Origin: Flavobacterium sp. UGB4466 | GTDB taxonomy: Bacteria > Bacteroidota > Bacteroidia > Flavobacteriales > Flavobacteriaceae | Length of the DNA: 43,644 bases | Reading direction: 5' to 3' | Assembly (NCBI RefSeq): GCF_903469665.1 | Contig: NZ_CAGKLC010000034.1 | Location: 1 to 43,644, forward strand | Part shown: piece after piece, positions 1 through 9,283 of the stretch | Numbering within the stretch: position 1 is the first letter of the stretch | Layout: each line of letters begins with the position of its first letter | The notes under the pieces: generated by a model | Databases searched by the model: none | What the model was told of the DNA's origin: nothing | Seen by the model: the letters and a program-made list of their open reading frames with translations, nothing else | Position numbers and translations under genes: made by a program

Positions 1-191
1 GAATAAAATTGTAGGTAAAAGCCTCTAAAAGTGGCGTGAAATGAGTTAGAAAAGATGGATTTAAGAGACTAAAAAATGTGTTTTTGATTAAAAATGAGAC
101 ATTTGTTCATTTAACATCCCTTTAGTTTTAATGCATAAAAAGCAAACTAAAAAAAATACTATCTTTACCGATCAAACGTTTATGAACTTAA

Positions 192-207
192 GTCGCATTT
201 TTGCGAC
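192..207 (+). promoter_or_regulatory. Short hairpin in ricT leader
   Basis: A perfect 6-bp inverted repeat, GTCGCA / TGCGAC, with a TTTT loop ends about 15 bases before the ricT start codon. There is no T-run after it, so it is not a terminator. It could influence translation of the ricT-gldH-PBP1A transcript. The rest of bases 1-222 is AT-rich and shows no gene. A possible promoter (TTTG at 102-105, then TAGTTTTA at 123-130, spacing 17) lies further upstream but matches the -7 consensus imperfectly. Confidence 0.35.
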
Positions 208-222
208 ACTACATATATAATT

Positions 223-1557
223 ATGGCATGTACAAGTTGTTCAACCTCAGATGGTGGTGCACCAAAGGGTTGTAAAAATAATGGGACTTGCGGCACCGAT
301 AGCTGCAATAAATTGACGGTTTTTGACTGGCTCGCAAACATGAGTCCGTCCAATGGAGAGGCGATTTTTGATTGTGTTGAGGTTCGTTTTAAAAACGGAC
401 GCAAAGAATTCTTTAGAAATTCAGAAAAATTAACGTTAAGTATTGGTGATATTGTAGCAACTGTTGCTTCACCGGGACATGATATTGGAATTGTAACTTT
501 GACAGGAGAATTGGTAAAAATTCAAATGAAGAAAAAAGGAGTAAATCCTGAAAGCAATGAAGTTCCTAAAATTTACAGAAAAGCTTCACAGAAAGATATC
601 GATATCTGGTCTGTAGCACGTGATCGTGAAGAACCAATGAAAGTTCGTGCACGTGAATTGGCGATTCAGCATAAACTGGAAATGAAAATTTCTGACATTG
701 AATTCCAGGGAGACGGGTCGAAAGCTACGTTTTATTACACGGCAAATGACAGAGTCGATTTCAGACTTTTGATTAAAGATTTTGCTAAAGAATTCAGTAC
801 CAGAGTCGAAATGAAACAGGTTGGTTTCCGTCAGGAGGCAGCCCGTTTGGGAGGAATTGGTTCTTGCGGACGTGAACTCTGCTGTTCAACCTGGTTAACC
901 GATTTTAGAAGTGTGAATACTTCGGCAGCACGTTACCAACAGCTTTCACTGAATCCTCAAAAGTTGGCCGGACAATGCGGAAAACTAAAATGCTGTTTGA
1001 ACTATGAGTTAGATACTTACATGGATGCGCTAAAAGACTTTCCGGATTACGATACCAAATTGGTAACCGAAAAAGGAGATGCTATTTGCCAGAAACAAGA
1101 TATTTTTAAAGGCCTGATGTGGTTTGCGTATACCAATAATTTTGCGAACTGGCATGTTTTAAAAATCGATCAGGTAAAAGAAATTATTGCCGAAAACAAA
1201 CAAAAAAACAAAGTTTCTTCACTGGAAGATTTTGCTATTGAGGTAACTTCTGAACCTGAGAAAGACTTTAACAATGCAATGGGGCAGGAGAGTTTAACCC
1301 GTTTTGATCAGCCAAAAAGAAAGAAAAAGCCAAGTCGTAAACGCAAACCAAATGCGGAGAATGCAGTTGTGGCTGCTCCGAACAAACCGCAGCAAGCCAA
1401 TAATAATACAAACAAGCCGGCTGGTGGCAATCCGAATAAATCGAATAAACCACAAAACAAACAAAATCAATCGAACAAACCCAAAAATTCGAACGATAGA
1501 AAGCCAGCCGAGCCAAGAAAACCTATAATTATTACTAAAAATGAGAATAAAAAGTAG
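223..1557 (+). CDS. ricT: PSP1/RicT-family protein (YaaT homologue)
   Basis: This is a 444-residue homologue of Bacillus YaaT/RicT, a PSP1-domain protein which, with RicA and RicF, forms an Fe-S-bearing complex affecting RNA processing and phosphorelay. I see the PSP1 C-terminal region (about residues 45-300), including the cysteine-rich signatures RELCCSTW and CGKLKCCLNYE. There is an extra Cys-rich N-terminus (CTSCS..CKNNGTCG..C) that could ligate a metal cluster. The last ~80 residues are a low-complexity Lys/Asn/Pro/Gln-rich, basic and probably disordered tail absent from the Bacillus protein. The 3' end overlaps gldH by 17 bases, which suggests translational coupling. Family assignment is firm. 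Function in Bacteroidota is inference, since RicA and RicF partners are not visible here. Confidence 0.88.
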   Translation: MACTSCSTSDGGAPKGCKNNGTCGTDSCNKLTVFDWLANMSPSNGEAIFDCVEVRFKNGRKEFFRNSEKLTLSIGDIVATVASPGHDIGIVTLTGELVKIQMKKKGVNPESNEVPKIYRKASQKDIDIWSVARDREEPMKVRARELAIQHKLEMKISDIEFQGDGSKATFYYTANDRVDFRLLIKDFAKEFSTRVEMKQVGFRQEAARLGGIGSCGRELCCSTWLTDFRSVNTSAARYQQLSLNPQKLAGQCGKLKCCLNYELDTYMDALKDFPDYDTKLVTEKGDAICQKQDIFKGLMWFAYTNNFANWHVLKIDQVKEIIAENKQKNKVSSLEDFAIEVTSEPEKDFNNAMGQESLTRFDQPKRKKKPSRKRKPNAENAVVAAPNKPQQANNNTNKPAGGNPNKSNKPQNKQNQSNKPKNSNDRKPAEPRKPIIITKNENKK

Positions 1558-2020
1558 TGGAATTCTTCTTTTGTCAGCAATACTCCTTTTTTCCTGCGAT
1601 AAAAAAAGAGTATTCGACGAATACAAATCTGTTGGAAGTGCCTGGAACAAAGACAGTATTGTAACCTTTGATTTACCGGTTTTAGATTCGACCAAAAGAT
1701 ACAACCTGTTTGTAAATTTGAGAGACAACAACAATTATCCGTTCAATAATTTGTTTTTGATCGTAGCTATCGAAACACCAAGCGGTTTTACCAAAGTGGA
1801 TACTTTAGAATATCAAATGGCAAATCCCGACGGTAGCCTGATGGGGAATGGCTTTACAGACATTAAAGAAAGTAAGCTTTTTTACAAAGAAAACGTAAAG
1901 TTTAGAGGGAAATACAAAGTACATGTCAAACAAGCAGTCAGAGAATCAGGGAAAATTCCGGGAGTTCAGACTTTAGAAGGTATTACAGATGTTGGTTTTA
2001 GAATAGAACAAAAAGATTAG
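1541..2020 (+). CDS. gldH: Gliding motility lipoprotein GldH
   Basis: This is a 159-residue lipoprotein of the GldH family, one of the Gld lipoproteins required for gliding motility in Flavobacterium. The N-terminus is a short hydrophobic signal ending in the lipobox LLFSC, so Cys19 is the predicted lipidated residue. The body (motifs such as FDLPVLDSTKRYNLFVNLR and the conserved NNYPFNNLF) matches GldH. It begins inside the end of ricT (17-base overlap) and ends 10 bases before the PBP1A gene, so all three are probably one transcript. The linkage of gldH to a cell-wall synthase fits an envelope role. The molecular activity of GldH is not known to me. Confidence 0.92.
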   Translation: MRIKSSGILLLSAILLFSCDKKRVFDEYKSVGSAWNKDSIVTFDLPVLDSTKRYNLFVNLRDNNNYPFNNLFLIVAIETPSGFTKVDTLEYQMANPDGSLMGNGFTDIKESKLFYKENVKFRGKYKVHVKQAVRESGKIPGVQTLEGITDVGFRIEQKD

Positions 2021-2030
2021 AAAAATAGTT

Positions 2031-4337
2031 ATGGCTGCTAAGAAAAACAATCAATCCAATAGCGTTAAAGATATTAATTACTACAAAAAGAAGTTCTGGA
2101 GAATTTTTGCCTATAGTTTATTAGGAGTTCTCGCCTTCTTTTTATTTGCCTCATGGGGCTTATTCGGTTCAATGCCTTCTTTTGAAGATTTGGAGAATCC
2201 GGATTCTAATTTGGCCACCGAAATCATTTCGTCCGACGGAGTGGTAATAGGTAAGTACTTTAAAACCAACAGGTCACAGCTTAAATATTCTGATTTGCCA
2301 AAAAATCTGGTAGATGCTTTAGTGGCAACAGAAGATGCCCGTTTTTATGAGCATTCCGGAATTGACGGTCGAGGGACTTTACGTGCTGCTTTTTCTTTGG
2401 GGACAAATGGAGGAGCCAGTACCATAACACAGCAATTGGCAAAACAGTTATTTCATCGTGGTGGATCTAGCTTTTTACCCTTTAGGATAGTGCAAAAAAT
2501 AAAAGAATGGATTATTGCCATTCGTCTGGAAAGACAATATACCAAAAATGAGATTTTAGCGATGTACTGCAACGTTTATGATTTCGGAAATTATGCTGTT
2601 GGGGTAAGTTCGGCAGCTCAGACCTATTTTTCCAAAGACCCTAAAGACTTAACTATTGACGAATCGGCAATTTTAGTTGGTATGTTTAACAATTCATCTC
2701 TTTATAATCCTTTGCGTAACCCTGTTGGGGTAAAAAACCGTCGTGATGTTGTACTGGGACAAATGGTAAAAGCCAAGATGATAACGAAGTCTCAAAAAGA
2801 GAAATATCAGGCATTGCCAATCGCTTTAAAATTCAAATTAGAAAGTCACCGTGAAGGAACCGCTACTTACTTTAGAGAGTACCTTCGTGATTACATGAAA
2901 AAATGGGTGGCTGAGAATAAAAAACCCGACGGTACCGATTACGATATTTACAAAGATGGTTTGAAAATTTACACCACTATCGATTCCAGAATGCAGCTTC
3001 ATGCAGAAGAAGCGGTTTCGGAACACATGAAAAACTTGCAACAGCAATTTTTTATTGAAATGAAAACCAATAAAAATGCGCCGTTTGTAAACATTACACA
3101 AGCAGAAACAGACCGTATCATCATGCAGGCGATGAAGAATTCGACGCGTTGGGCTCTTATGAAAGAGATGGATAAAAGTGATGAAGACATCATTGCTTCG
3201 TTTAAAGTGAAGACTAAAATGCGTGTATTCACCTGGAAAGGAGAACGTGATACCGTGATGACACCACTTGATTCTATTCGTTATTTCAAACACTTCCTGC
3301 AATCTGGTTTAATGGCGATGGAACCTCAAACCGGAAACATTAAAGCATGGGTAGGTGGGATTAATTATAAATATTTCCAATACGATCACGTAGGGCAGGG
3401 AGCACGACAGGTAGGATCTACGTTCAAACCGTTTGTTTATGCAACCGCTATTGAGCAATTAAACATGTCTCCTTGCGATTCTATTCTAGACGGACCTTTT
3501 ATGATTCACAAAGGGCGTCACAATGTTACTGCTGACTGGGAACCAAGAAACTCAGATAACAGATACCGTGGAATGGTAACTCTAAAACAAGGTCTTGCCA
3601 ATTCGATCAATACAGTATCGGCTAAGTTAATTGACAGAACAGGTCCTGAAGCTGTAGTAGAGTTAACACACAAATTGGGTGTAAAAACCGAAATCCCTGC
3701 TCAGCCCTCTATTGCACTTGGTGCCGTAGATATTACAGTGGAAGATATGGTGGCTGCCTACAGTACATTCGCCAATCAGGGAGTATATGTAAAACCGCAA
3801 TTTTTAAGCCGTATAGAGAACAAAAGCGGAGAGGTGATCTATGAGCCAATTCCGGAATCTCATGACGTTTTAAACAAAGATATTGCCTTTGCCGTAATTA
3901 AATTATTAGAAGGAGTTACAGAAACTGGTTCAGGTGCACGTTTGCGTACAGAAGGCGGAGGAAGCGGTGACAATCGTTGGACCGGATACCCGTACATGTT
4001 CAGAAACCCTATTGCCGGTAAAACCGGAACCACTCAAAATCAGTCAGACGGTTGGTTTATGGGAATGGTGCCAAATCTTGTCACCGGAGTTTGGGTAGGT
4101 TGTGAAGACCGTTCAGCACGTTTTAAAAGTTTGACTTACGGACAAGGAGCTACAGCCGCATTACCAATTTGGGGGTATTTCATGAAATTGTGTTATGCCG
4201 ACCCGGGATTACAGGTATCAAAATCCGAGTTTGAGCGTCCGGCAAACCTTTCTATAAAGGTAGATTGCTACAGCAGACCGGCAGTGGTAAAAGATACGAC
4301 ACAAACGGACCAAAATACAGACGAATTCGAACTGTAG
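2031..4337 (+). CDS. Bifunctional penicillin-binding protein 1A
   Basis: This 768-residue class A PBP polymerises and cross-links peptidoglycan at the outer face of the inner membrane. Order of parts: a basic cytosolic N-terminus, one membrane segment (about residues 24-46), a GT51 glycosyltransferase domain (catalytic Glu101 in EDARFYEH, followed by TQQLAKQLF), and a transpeptidase domain with all three motifs: STFK (Ser463-Lys466), SIN (525-527) and KTG (664-666). A ~100-residue insert rich in Lys, Met and charged residues separates the two halves. It is the last gene of the ricT-gldH operon and is followed by a strong terminator. Nothing required for catalysis is missing. Confidence 0.95.
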   Translation: MAAKKNNQSNSVKDINYYKKKFWRIFAYSLLGVLAFFLFASWGLFGSMPSFEDLENPDSNLATEIISSDGVVIGKYFKTNRSQLKYSDLPKNLVDALVATEDARFYEHSGIDGRGTLRAAFSLGTNGGASTITQQLAKQLFHRGGSSFLPFRIVQKIKEWIIAIRLERQYTKNEILAMYCNVYDFGNYAVGVSSAAQTYFSKDPKDLTIDESAILVGMFNNSSLYNPLRNPVGVKNRRDVVLGQMVKAKMITKSQKEKYQALPIALKFKLESHREGTATYFREYLRDYMKKWVAENKKPDGTDYDIYKDGLKIYTTIDSRMQLHAEEAVSEHMKNLQQQFFIEMKTNKNAPFVNITQAETDRIIMQAMKNSTRWALMKEMDKSDEDIIASFKVKTKMRVFTWKGERDTVMTPLDSIRYFKHFLQSGLMAMEPQTGNIKAWVGGINYKYFQYDHVGQGARQVGSTFKPFVYATAIEQLNMSPCDSILDGPFMIHKGRHNVTADWEPRNSDNRYRGMVTLKQGLANSINTVSAKLIDRTGPEAVVELTHKLGVKTEIPAQPSIALGAVDITVEDMVAAYSTFANQGVYVKPQFLSRIENKSGEVIYEPIPESHDVLNKDIAFAVIKLLEGVTETGSGARLRTEGGGSGDNRWTGYPYMFRNPIAGKTGTTQNQSDGWFMGMVPNLVTGVWVGCEDRSARFKSLTYGQGATAALPIWGYFMKLCYADPGLQVSKSEFERPANLSIKVDCYSRPAVVKDTTQTDQNTDEFEL

Positions 4338-4358
4338 GTTTAGTTCTTTTAGAATAGT

Positions 4359-4410
4359 AAATCCTTTTGTAATCTTCTGAAACAGAAGATTACAAAAGGA
4401 TTTCTTTTTT
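4359..4410 (+). terminator. Rho-independent terminator after PBP1A
   Basis: Perfect 21-bp arms (4359-4379 and 4383-4403) with an AAA loop are followed by C and six T. This is the strongest terminator in the window. It closes the ricT-gldH-PBP1A operon 21 bases after the stop codon. Confidence 0.9.
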
Positions 4411-4557
4411 TAATGATGTAGTCTGCCGCTCAGCAGGCATGCGAGCAGTTCGTTTTCAAAGAATAAAATCAGTCATTTTATTTTTTACGAAATCGTTATA
4501 ATTTAATCTAAAAATCTTATTTTTATCAAAAATATACAGTAATAAAGACAGTTTGTT

Positions 4558-5259
4558 ATGATTACAAAAAAAGTAAATAACGTTCAGGAGGCTATCGAAG
4601 GAATTGAAAGCGGAATGACTATAATGTTCGGAGGTTTCGGTTTATGCGGAATTCCTGAAAATACAATTGCAGCATTGGTAAATACTTCCATTTCAGATTT
4701 AACCTGTATTTCGAATAATGCAGGAGTTGATGATTTTGGTTTGGGATTGCTTTTGCAAAAGAAGCAAATTAAAAAAATGATTTCCTCTTATGTGGGGGAG
4801 AATGCCGAGTTTGAGCGTCAGATGCTCTCAGGAGAACTGGAAGTCGAATTGACTCCGCAAGGTACTTTAGCCGAACGTTGTCGTGCGGCTCAGGCCGGAA
4901 TTCCTGCGTTCTTTACACCTGCAGGTTACGGAACTGAAGTTGCCGAAGGCAAAGAAGTACGTGAGTTCAATGGAAAAATGCACATCATGGAACAGGCTTT
5001 CAATGCGGAGTTTGCTATTGTTAAAGCCTGGAAAGGTGACGAAGCAGGAAACCTGATTTTTAAAGGAACAGCCAGAAACTTCAACGCCTGTATGGCAGGT
5101 GCAGGTAAAATTACCATCGCCGAAGTGGAAGAATTAGTTCCGGTAGGAACATTAGATCCAAATCAAATACACATTCCGGGAATTATGGTGCAACGGATCT
5201 TTCAGGGAGAAAAGTTTGAGAAAAGAATCGAGCAGAGAACGGTAAGACAAAGAGCATAA
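4558..5259 (+). CDS. scoA: CoA-transferase subunit A (3-oxoacid type)
   Basis: This is a 233-residue alpha subunit of a family I CoA-transferase, most like succinyl-CoA:3-ketoacid CoA-transferase, which moves CoA from succinyl-CoA to acetoacetate so that it can be used as acetyl-CoA. The glycine-rich nucleotide/CoA signature [12 protein letters not shown] lies near residues 22-33, and a second typical stretch is [13 protein letters not shown]. Length matches the family. The partner subunit lies 99 bases downstream, unusually far for this pair, because an AT-rich repeat sits between them. 3-Oxoadipate or acetate/acetoacetate specificity cannot be excluded from sequence alone. Confidence 0.92.
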   Translation: MITKKVNNVQEAIEGIESGMTIMFGGFGLCGIPENTIAALVNTSISDLTCISNNAGVDDFGLGLLLQKKQIKKMISSYVGENAEFERQMLSGELEVELTPQGTLAERCRAAQAGIPAFFTPAGYGTEVAEGKEVREFNGKMHIMEQAFNAEFAIVKAWKGDEAGNLIFKGTARNFNACMAGAGKITIAEVEELVPVGTLDPNQIHIPGIMVQRIFQGEKFEKRIEQRTVRQRA

Positions 5260-5352
5260 TTAGAGAATTAGAAAATGTGATAATTGGATAATTATTTGGA
5301 TTGCGTACCTATTTTGCATTATCTAATTATCTAATTTCCAAATTGACACATT
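5258..5352. repeat. AT-rich imperfect inverted repeat inside scoAB
   Basis: The spacer between the two CoA-transferase genes is filled by an imperfect inverted repeat. AATTAGAAAATGTGATAA with GGATAATTAT on the left is mirrored by ATTATCTAATTATCTAATTT and GACACATT on the right. The same AATTAGAAAATGTG motif occurs in inverse orientation at 39437-39478 beside metG, so this is a dispersed family. It has no T-run and probably does not end transcription. Confidence 0.6.
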
Positions 5353-5358
5353 AAAACT

Positions 5359-6015
5359 ATGTTAACAAAAGAAGATATTGCAAGACGTATTGCAAAAGAA
5401 GTAAAAGACCGCTATTTTGTGAACCTTGGAATTGGTATTCCAACTCTGGTAGCAAATTATGTGAGAGAAGATATTGCTGTGGAGTTTCAAAGTGAGAACG
5501 GTGTTCTTGGCATGGGACCTTTCCCTTTTGCCGGAGAAGAAGATGCAGATATTATCAATGCCGGAAAGCAAACTATTACAACACTTCCGGGAGCCAGTTT
5601 CTTTGATTCGGCCTTTAGTTTCGGGATGATCCGAAGCCAAAAGGTAGATTTGACCATTTTAGGTGCTATGGAGGTTTCTGAAAATGGAGATATTGCCAAT
5701 TGGAAAATTCCGGGTAAGATGGTAAAAGGAATGGGAGGTGCAATGGATTTGGTAGCTTCTGCCGAAAACATTATTGTTGCCATGATGCACGTTAATAAAG
5801 CAGGTGAATCTAAAATACTAAAAAAATGCTCTTTACCCTTAACTGGTGTGGGCTGTGTTAAAAAAGTAGTCACCGAGCTTGCGGTTCTGGAAGTAACTGA
5901 TAAAGGTTTTAAGCTACTAGAAAGAGCACCGGGTGTTTCTGTTGAGCACATCATCGCATCAACCGAAGCTGATTTGATCATTGAAGGTGAAATTCATGAA
6001 ATGGATATCAGATAA
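5359..6015 (+). CDS. scoB: CoA-transferase subunit B (3-oxoacid type)
   Basis: This 218-residue beta subunit carries the catalytic glutamate of family I CoA-transferases. The motif QSENGVLGMGP places the nucleophile at Glu46, which forms the glutamyl-CoA thioester intermediate. The Gly-rich GIGIPTLV element near residue 25 and the NAGKQTITTLPGAS stretch are also typical. Together with the upstream subunit it makes a complete two-gene enzyme for ketone-body/acetoacetate or branched-chain catabolism. It is followed within 30 bases by a terminator. No fusion or truncation is seen. Confidence 0.93.
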   Translation: MLTKEDIARRIAKEVKDRYFVNLGIGIPTLVANYVREDIAVEFQSENGVLGMGPFPFAGEEDADIINAGKQTITTLPGASFFDSAFSFGMIRSQKVDLTILGAMEVSENGDIANWKIPGKMVKGMGGAMDLVASAENIIVAMMHVNKAGESKILKKCSLPLTGVGCVKKVVTELAVLEVTDKGFKLLERAPGVSVEHIIASTEADLIIEGEIHEMDIR

Positions 6016-6041
6016 TTCTGTAATTAAGATAAATTCGCATG

Positions 6042-6073
6042 AAGGCTAGCTTTTAAAAGGGCTGGCCTTTTTT
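6042..6073 (+). terminator. Terminator after scoB
   Basis: AAGGCTAGC (6042-6050) pairs with GCTGGCCTT (6061-6069) with one G-U pair and is followed by a T-run. It ends the CoA-transferase operon. Confidence 0.75.
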
Positions 6074-6381
6074 GTAGGAAAAAATTAAAGAAGAGGCACC
6101 GGGTTTGCTTTTTTCTAAAAGCCTTGTATTTGCTGACTTTTGTGTGTTAATGTGTTAGTTATCAGTAGAATAATTATTTTTTAGGCCTGTTTTTTGTGAA
6201 ATCATCACAGTTTGTTAAATAAAAGTAAATTTAAAGTAAAAAACGTTGTATTTAATCGATTAACGGCAAATTTCATCGATTATTTAACTAAAATGAAATA
6301 CTTTTATTTTAAAATAGAGTATTTACTTACGTTTAATATTTTATTTGTAATCCATTTAACCAAACTAAATACCACATTATT
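6074..6381. other. AT-rich intergenic region before protease gene
   Basis: About 310 bases without a gene. The stretch is very AT-rich and holds a palindrome AATCGATTAA near 6254 and a second ATCGATTA copy about 22 bases later. It presumably carries the promoter of the secreted protease, but I find no exact TAnnTTTG element. I see no RNA gene. Confidence 0.4.
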
Positions 6382-9150
6382 ATGAACAGAAAATTACCAA
6401 AAAGCATGGCGTCAGCCGTTGTTATTCTTACATTTTCAGTGTCAGGATTTGCCCAAAACACAGACAAACGGGTAAGCCAGAAGAATGTATCCGAAAATGG
6501 ACAACCAAGCTTAATCACTTTTAGTGATAAATCTACTTACAGAGGAACCGATTACAACACTGTCTTTAAAGAACAATTGGGTTTAAAAGACAATCAATCC
6601 TTTTCTAAAATTAAGATCGAATCTGATAGAGAAGGTTTTACACATGAAAAATTTCAATTGTACGAGCAGGGTATTAAAGTAGAATTTGCCAATTACACTT
6701 TACATTCCAAAGACGGAAAACTAGTTTCCATGAATGGAGAGTTTTATGCTCTTCAAAATGTAAAAACAACCCCAAAATTATCCAATAAAGCAGCTTTCGA
6801 TAGAGCGGTTGCTTATACAGGAGCAAAACAATATCTGTGGGAAAACCTGCAAGATGCTGCAGCAATGAACTATGAGAAGCCAAAAGGCGAATTGGTTTTA
6901 TTGCCGGCAATGGAAGAACAGGGGGAAACCAGAAAGTCAGATAAGGTGAGGCTGGCTTATAAATTTGATATTTATGCCACTAATCCGGTAAGTCGCGGAG
7001 ATCTTTATATCGATGCAGAAACCGGAAAAGTCCTGTTTTATAACGCTACCATAAAACACCTTGGTGAATACAGCCACGGAAATAAAGTAAAAACCGCCAA
7101 AGCAATACATCAAAAAGAGGATGCGACTGCAAAAAAAGCTTTTGTTGCAGCCAATGCCGCGACACGTTACAGCGGAACGCAGGTAATACAAACTACCTTA
7201 AGCGGAGCGTCCTATATACTTGCTGATGCGACAAGAGGTTTGGGAATCAACACCTACAATATGAAAAAGGGAACCAGTTATACAGCAGCCGTAAATTTTA
7301 CGGATGCCGATAATAACTGGACCGCTGCTGAGTATAACAATGCGAACAAAGATAATGGAGCTTTGGATGCACATTGGGGAGCTGAAAAAACATACGATTA
7401 CTGGTCAACAGTGCATGGCAGAAACAGCTTTGATAACGCAGGAGCAATTATAAAAAGCTACGTACATTACAGCAATGCCTACGATAACGCTTACTGGAAC
7501 GGTAGTGTAATGACTTACGGTGATGGAAGCGGAACTTATTTCGATATCCTGACTGCTATTGATGTTGCAGGACACGAAATAGGACATGCTGTTTGTACTT
7601 ATACAGCCAACCTGGCGTATCAAAAAGAATCCGGAGCGATGAACGAGGCGTTCTCTGATATTTGGGGAGCCTGTATTGAATATGCAGCAGCACCAACAAA
7701 ATCGATCTGGTTAATTGGTGAAGATATCGAAAGAAGATCAGGGCACCTTTCTTTGCGCTCAATGAGTGATCCAAATTCTGAAGGTCAGCCGGACACTTAT
7801 GGCGGAACCTATTGGATCAATCCAAATTGTACACCAACAAGCAGTAACGATTATTGCGGTGTGCATACCAACTCCGGTGTATTGAACCATTGGTTTTACA
7901 TTCTGTCTGTGGGTAAATCAGGTACAAATGATATTGGAAATGCCTATAACGTAACGGGGATTACAATTGATAAAGCGGCTAAAATTGCGTACCGTTTGGA
8001 AAGTGTCTATTTAACAGCAAATTCTACTTTTGCCAATGCAAGAACTTCAGGAATACAATCGGCTATTGATTTGTATGGTGCCGGTTCACCGGAAGTTATT
8101 GCTACCACCAATGCATTTTATGCTGTAGGTGTTGGAGCTGCGTATGTGGACTCAAATGATACAACTGCGCCAACAGCGCCAACAAATCTTGCTGCTTCCG
8201 GAACAACGGGGTCAACAACTAATTTAACATGGACTGCTTCAACAGATAATGTAGGGGTTACTGGGTATGATATTTACCAGGGAACAACTCTAAAAGGTTC
8301 GTCTACTACAACCAATTATACCGTAACAGGTTTAACAGCATTGACGGCATATAGCTTTAGCGTAAAAGCCAAAGACGGAGCAGGAAATGTTTCAACAGCA
8401 AGTAATGTGGTAAATGTTACGACTACAGCGGCTTCTTTAAATTACTGTAACTCTCAGGGGAACAGTACTGTAGATGAGAGAATTGGAAAAGTGGTATTCG
8501 GTACCATCAACAATACTTCAACAGGAACAACCGGTTATGAAAACTATACTGCTATCTCTACAAATGCTGCCAAAGGAACAGCCTATACGATAACAATCAC
8601 TCCAGTTTGGACATCTACTATTTACAGCGAAGGTTATGCTATTTTTATCGATTACAACCAAGATGGGGATTTTACAGATGCAGGTGAAACAGTTTGGACG
8701 AAAGCGACCTCTACAGCGGCTACAGCTACAGGAACCATCACAATTCCGGCTACTGCAACACTTGGTACAACAAGACTTAGAGTTTCTATGAAATACAACG
8801 GAATACCAACTTCTTGTGAATCATTTTCTTATGGACAAGTAGAAGATTATTCGATCAATATCACAGCTTCAGGAGCTATTGTAAATCAGGAAATTGTAGC
8901 AGGATTAGTGGAAACTAATGAAACGGCAAGATTTGCATTGTATCCAAATCCGGTTGTTGATGAATTGAACATTTCGTTAGCAGATAATACAGGATATACT
9001 TTCAGAATTACAAATACATTGGGGCAACAAGTGAGTTCAGGAGCCCTTTCAGGAAATCCTATTGATGTGAGAACTTTAAAAACAGGACTTTATGTTATCG
9101 AGTTGAATAATGGTGCTAAAAGAATCGTTAAGAAATTCGCCAAAAAATAA
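6382..9150 (+). CDS. Secreted M4 (thermolysin-like) metalloprotease with T9SS sorting domain
   Basis: A 922-residue secreted zinc endopeptidase. Parts in order: signal peptide (about 1-25, ending SGFAQ); FTP/PepSY-type propeptide (to about 235); M4 catalytic domain with HEIGH (zinc ligands His398 and His402, catalytic Glu399), third ligand Glu422 in NEAFSD, and the HTNSGVLNHWFY element carrying the second catalytic histidine; a fibronectin type III domain (about 593-683); a GEVED-type beta domain ending GQVEDYSINI; and a type A T9SS C-terminal domain (about 850-922, beginning FALYPNPV and ending KRIVKKFAKK). It is therefore exported by Sec and then by T9SS, where the C-terminal domain is removed or anchored. 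Likely role: extracellular protein degradation. It stands alone with its own terminator. Confidence 0.95.
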   Translation: MNRKLPKSMASAVVILTFSVSGFAQNTDKRVSQKNVSENGQPSLITFSDKSTYRGTDYNTVFKEQLGLKDNQSFSKIKIESDREGFTHEKFQLYEQGIKVEFANYTLHSKDGKLVSMNGEFYALQNVKTTPKLSNKAAFDRAVAYTGAKQYLWENLQDAAAMNYEKPKGELVLLPAMEEQGETRKSDKVRLAYKFDIYATNPVSRGDLYIDAETGKVLFYNATIKHLGEYSHGNKVKTAKAIHQKEDATAKKAFVAANAATRYSGTQVIQTTLSGASYILADATRGLGINTYNMKKGTSYTAAVNFTDADNNWTAAEYNNANKDNGALDAHWGAEKTYDYWSTVHGRNSFDNAGAIIKSYVHYSNAYDNAYWNGSVMTYGDGSGTYFDILTAIDVAGHEIGHAVCTYTANLAYQKESGAMNEAFSDIWGACIEYAAAPTKSIWLIGEDIERRSGHLSLRSMSDPNSEGQPDTYGGTYWINPNCTPTSSNDYCGVHTNSGVLNHWFYILSVGKSGTNDIGNAYNVTGITIDKAAKIAYRLESVYLTANSTFANARTSGIQSAIDLYGAGSPEVIATTNAFYAVGVGAAYVDSNDTTAPTAPTNLAASGTTGSTTNLTWTASTDNVGVTGYDIYQGTTLKGSSTTTNYTVTGLTALTAYSFSVKAKDGAGNVSTASNVVNVTTTAASLNYCNSQGNSTVDERIGKVVFGTINNTSTGTTGYENYTAISTNAAKGTAYTITITPVWTSTIYSEGYAIFIDYNQDGDFTDAGETVWTKATSTAATATGTITIPATATLGTTRLRVSMKYNGIPTSCESFSYGQVEDYSINITASGAIVNQEIVAGLVETNETARFALYPNPVVDELNISLADNTGYTFRITNTLGQQVSSGALSGNPIDVRTLKTGLYVIELNNGAKRIVKKFAKK

Positions 9151-9175
9151 AAATGTTAATTTAAAGAACGAAAGA

Positions 9176-9199
9176 CCCCGCAATTTGCGGGTTTTTTTT
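9176..9199 (+). terminator. Terminator after M4 protease
   Basis: CCCGCA / TGCGGG (9177-9182 and 9186-9191) with a 3-base loop is followed by eight T, 26 bases after the stop codon. Confidence 0.85.
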
Positions 9200-9283
9200 A
9201 TGAAGTTCTCAAATGTAATTTTTGTATATCACAGTTAGACCGCTTTTTGTAAGTTTGTTTGTTCAGTAATCCTAAAAAAAATC

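Noticed and set aside
1294..1734. 146-residue minus-strand frame over the ricT-gldH junction
   Set aside because: Antisense of the low-complexity ricT tail and gldH; composition is a mirrored artefact.
5487..5981. 164-residue reading frame opposite scoB
   Set aside because: Antisense shadow of a strongly conserved CoA-transferase subunit; no family resemblance.
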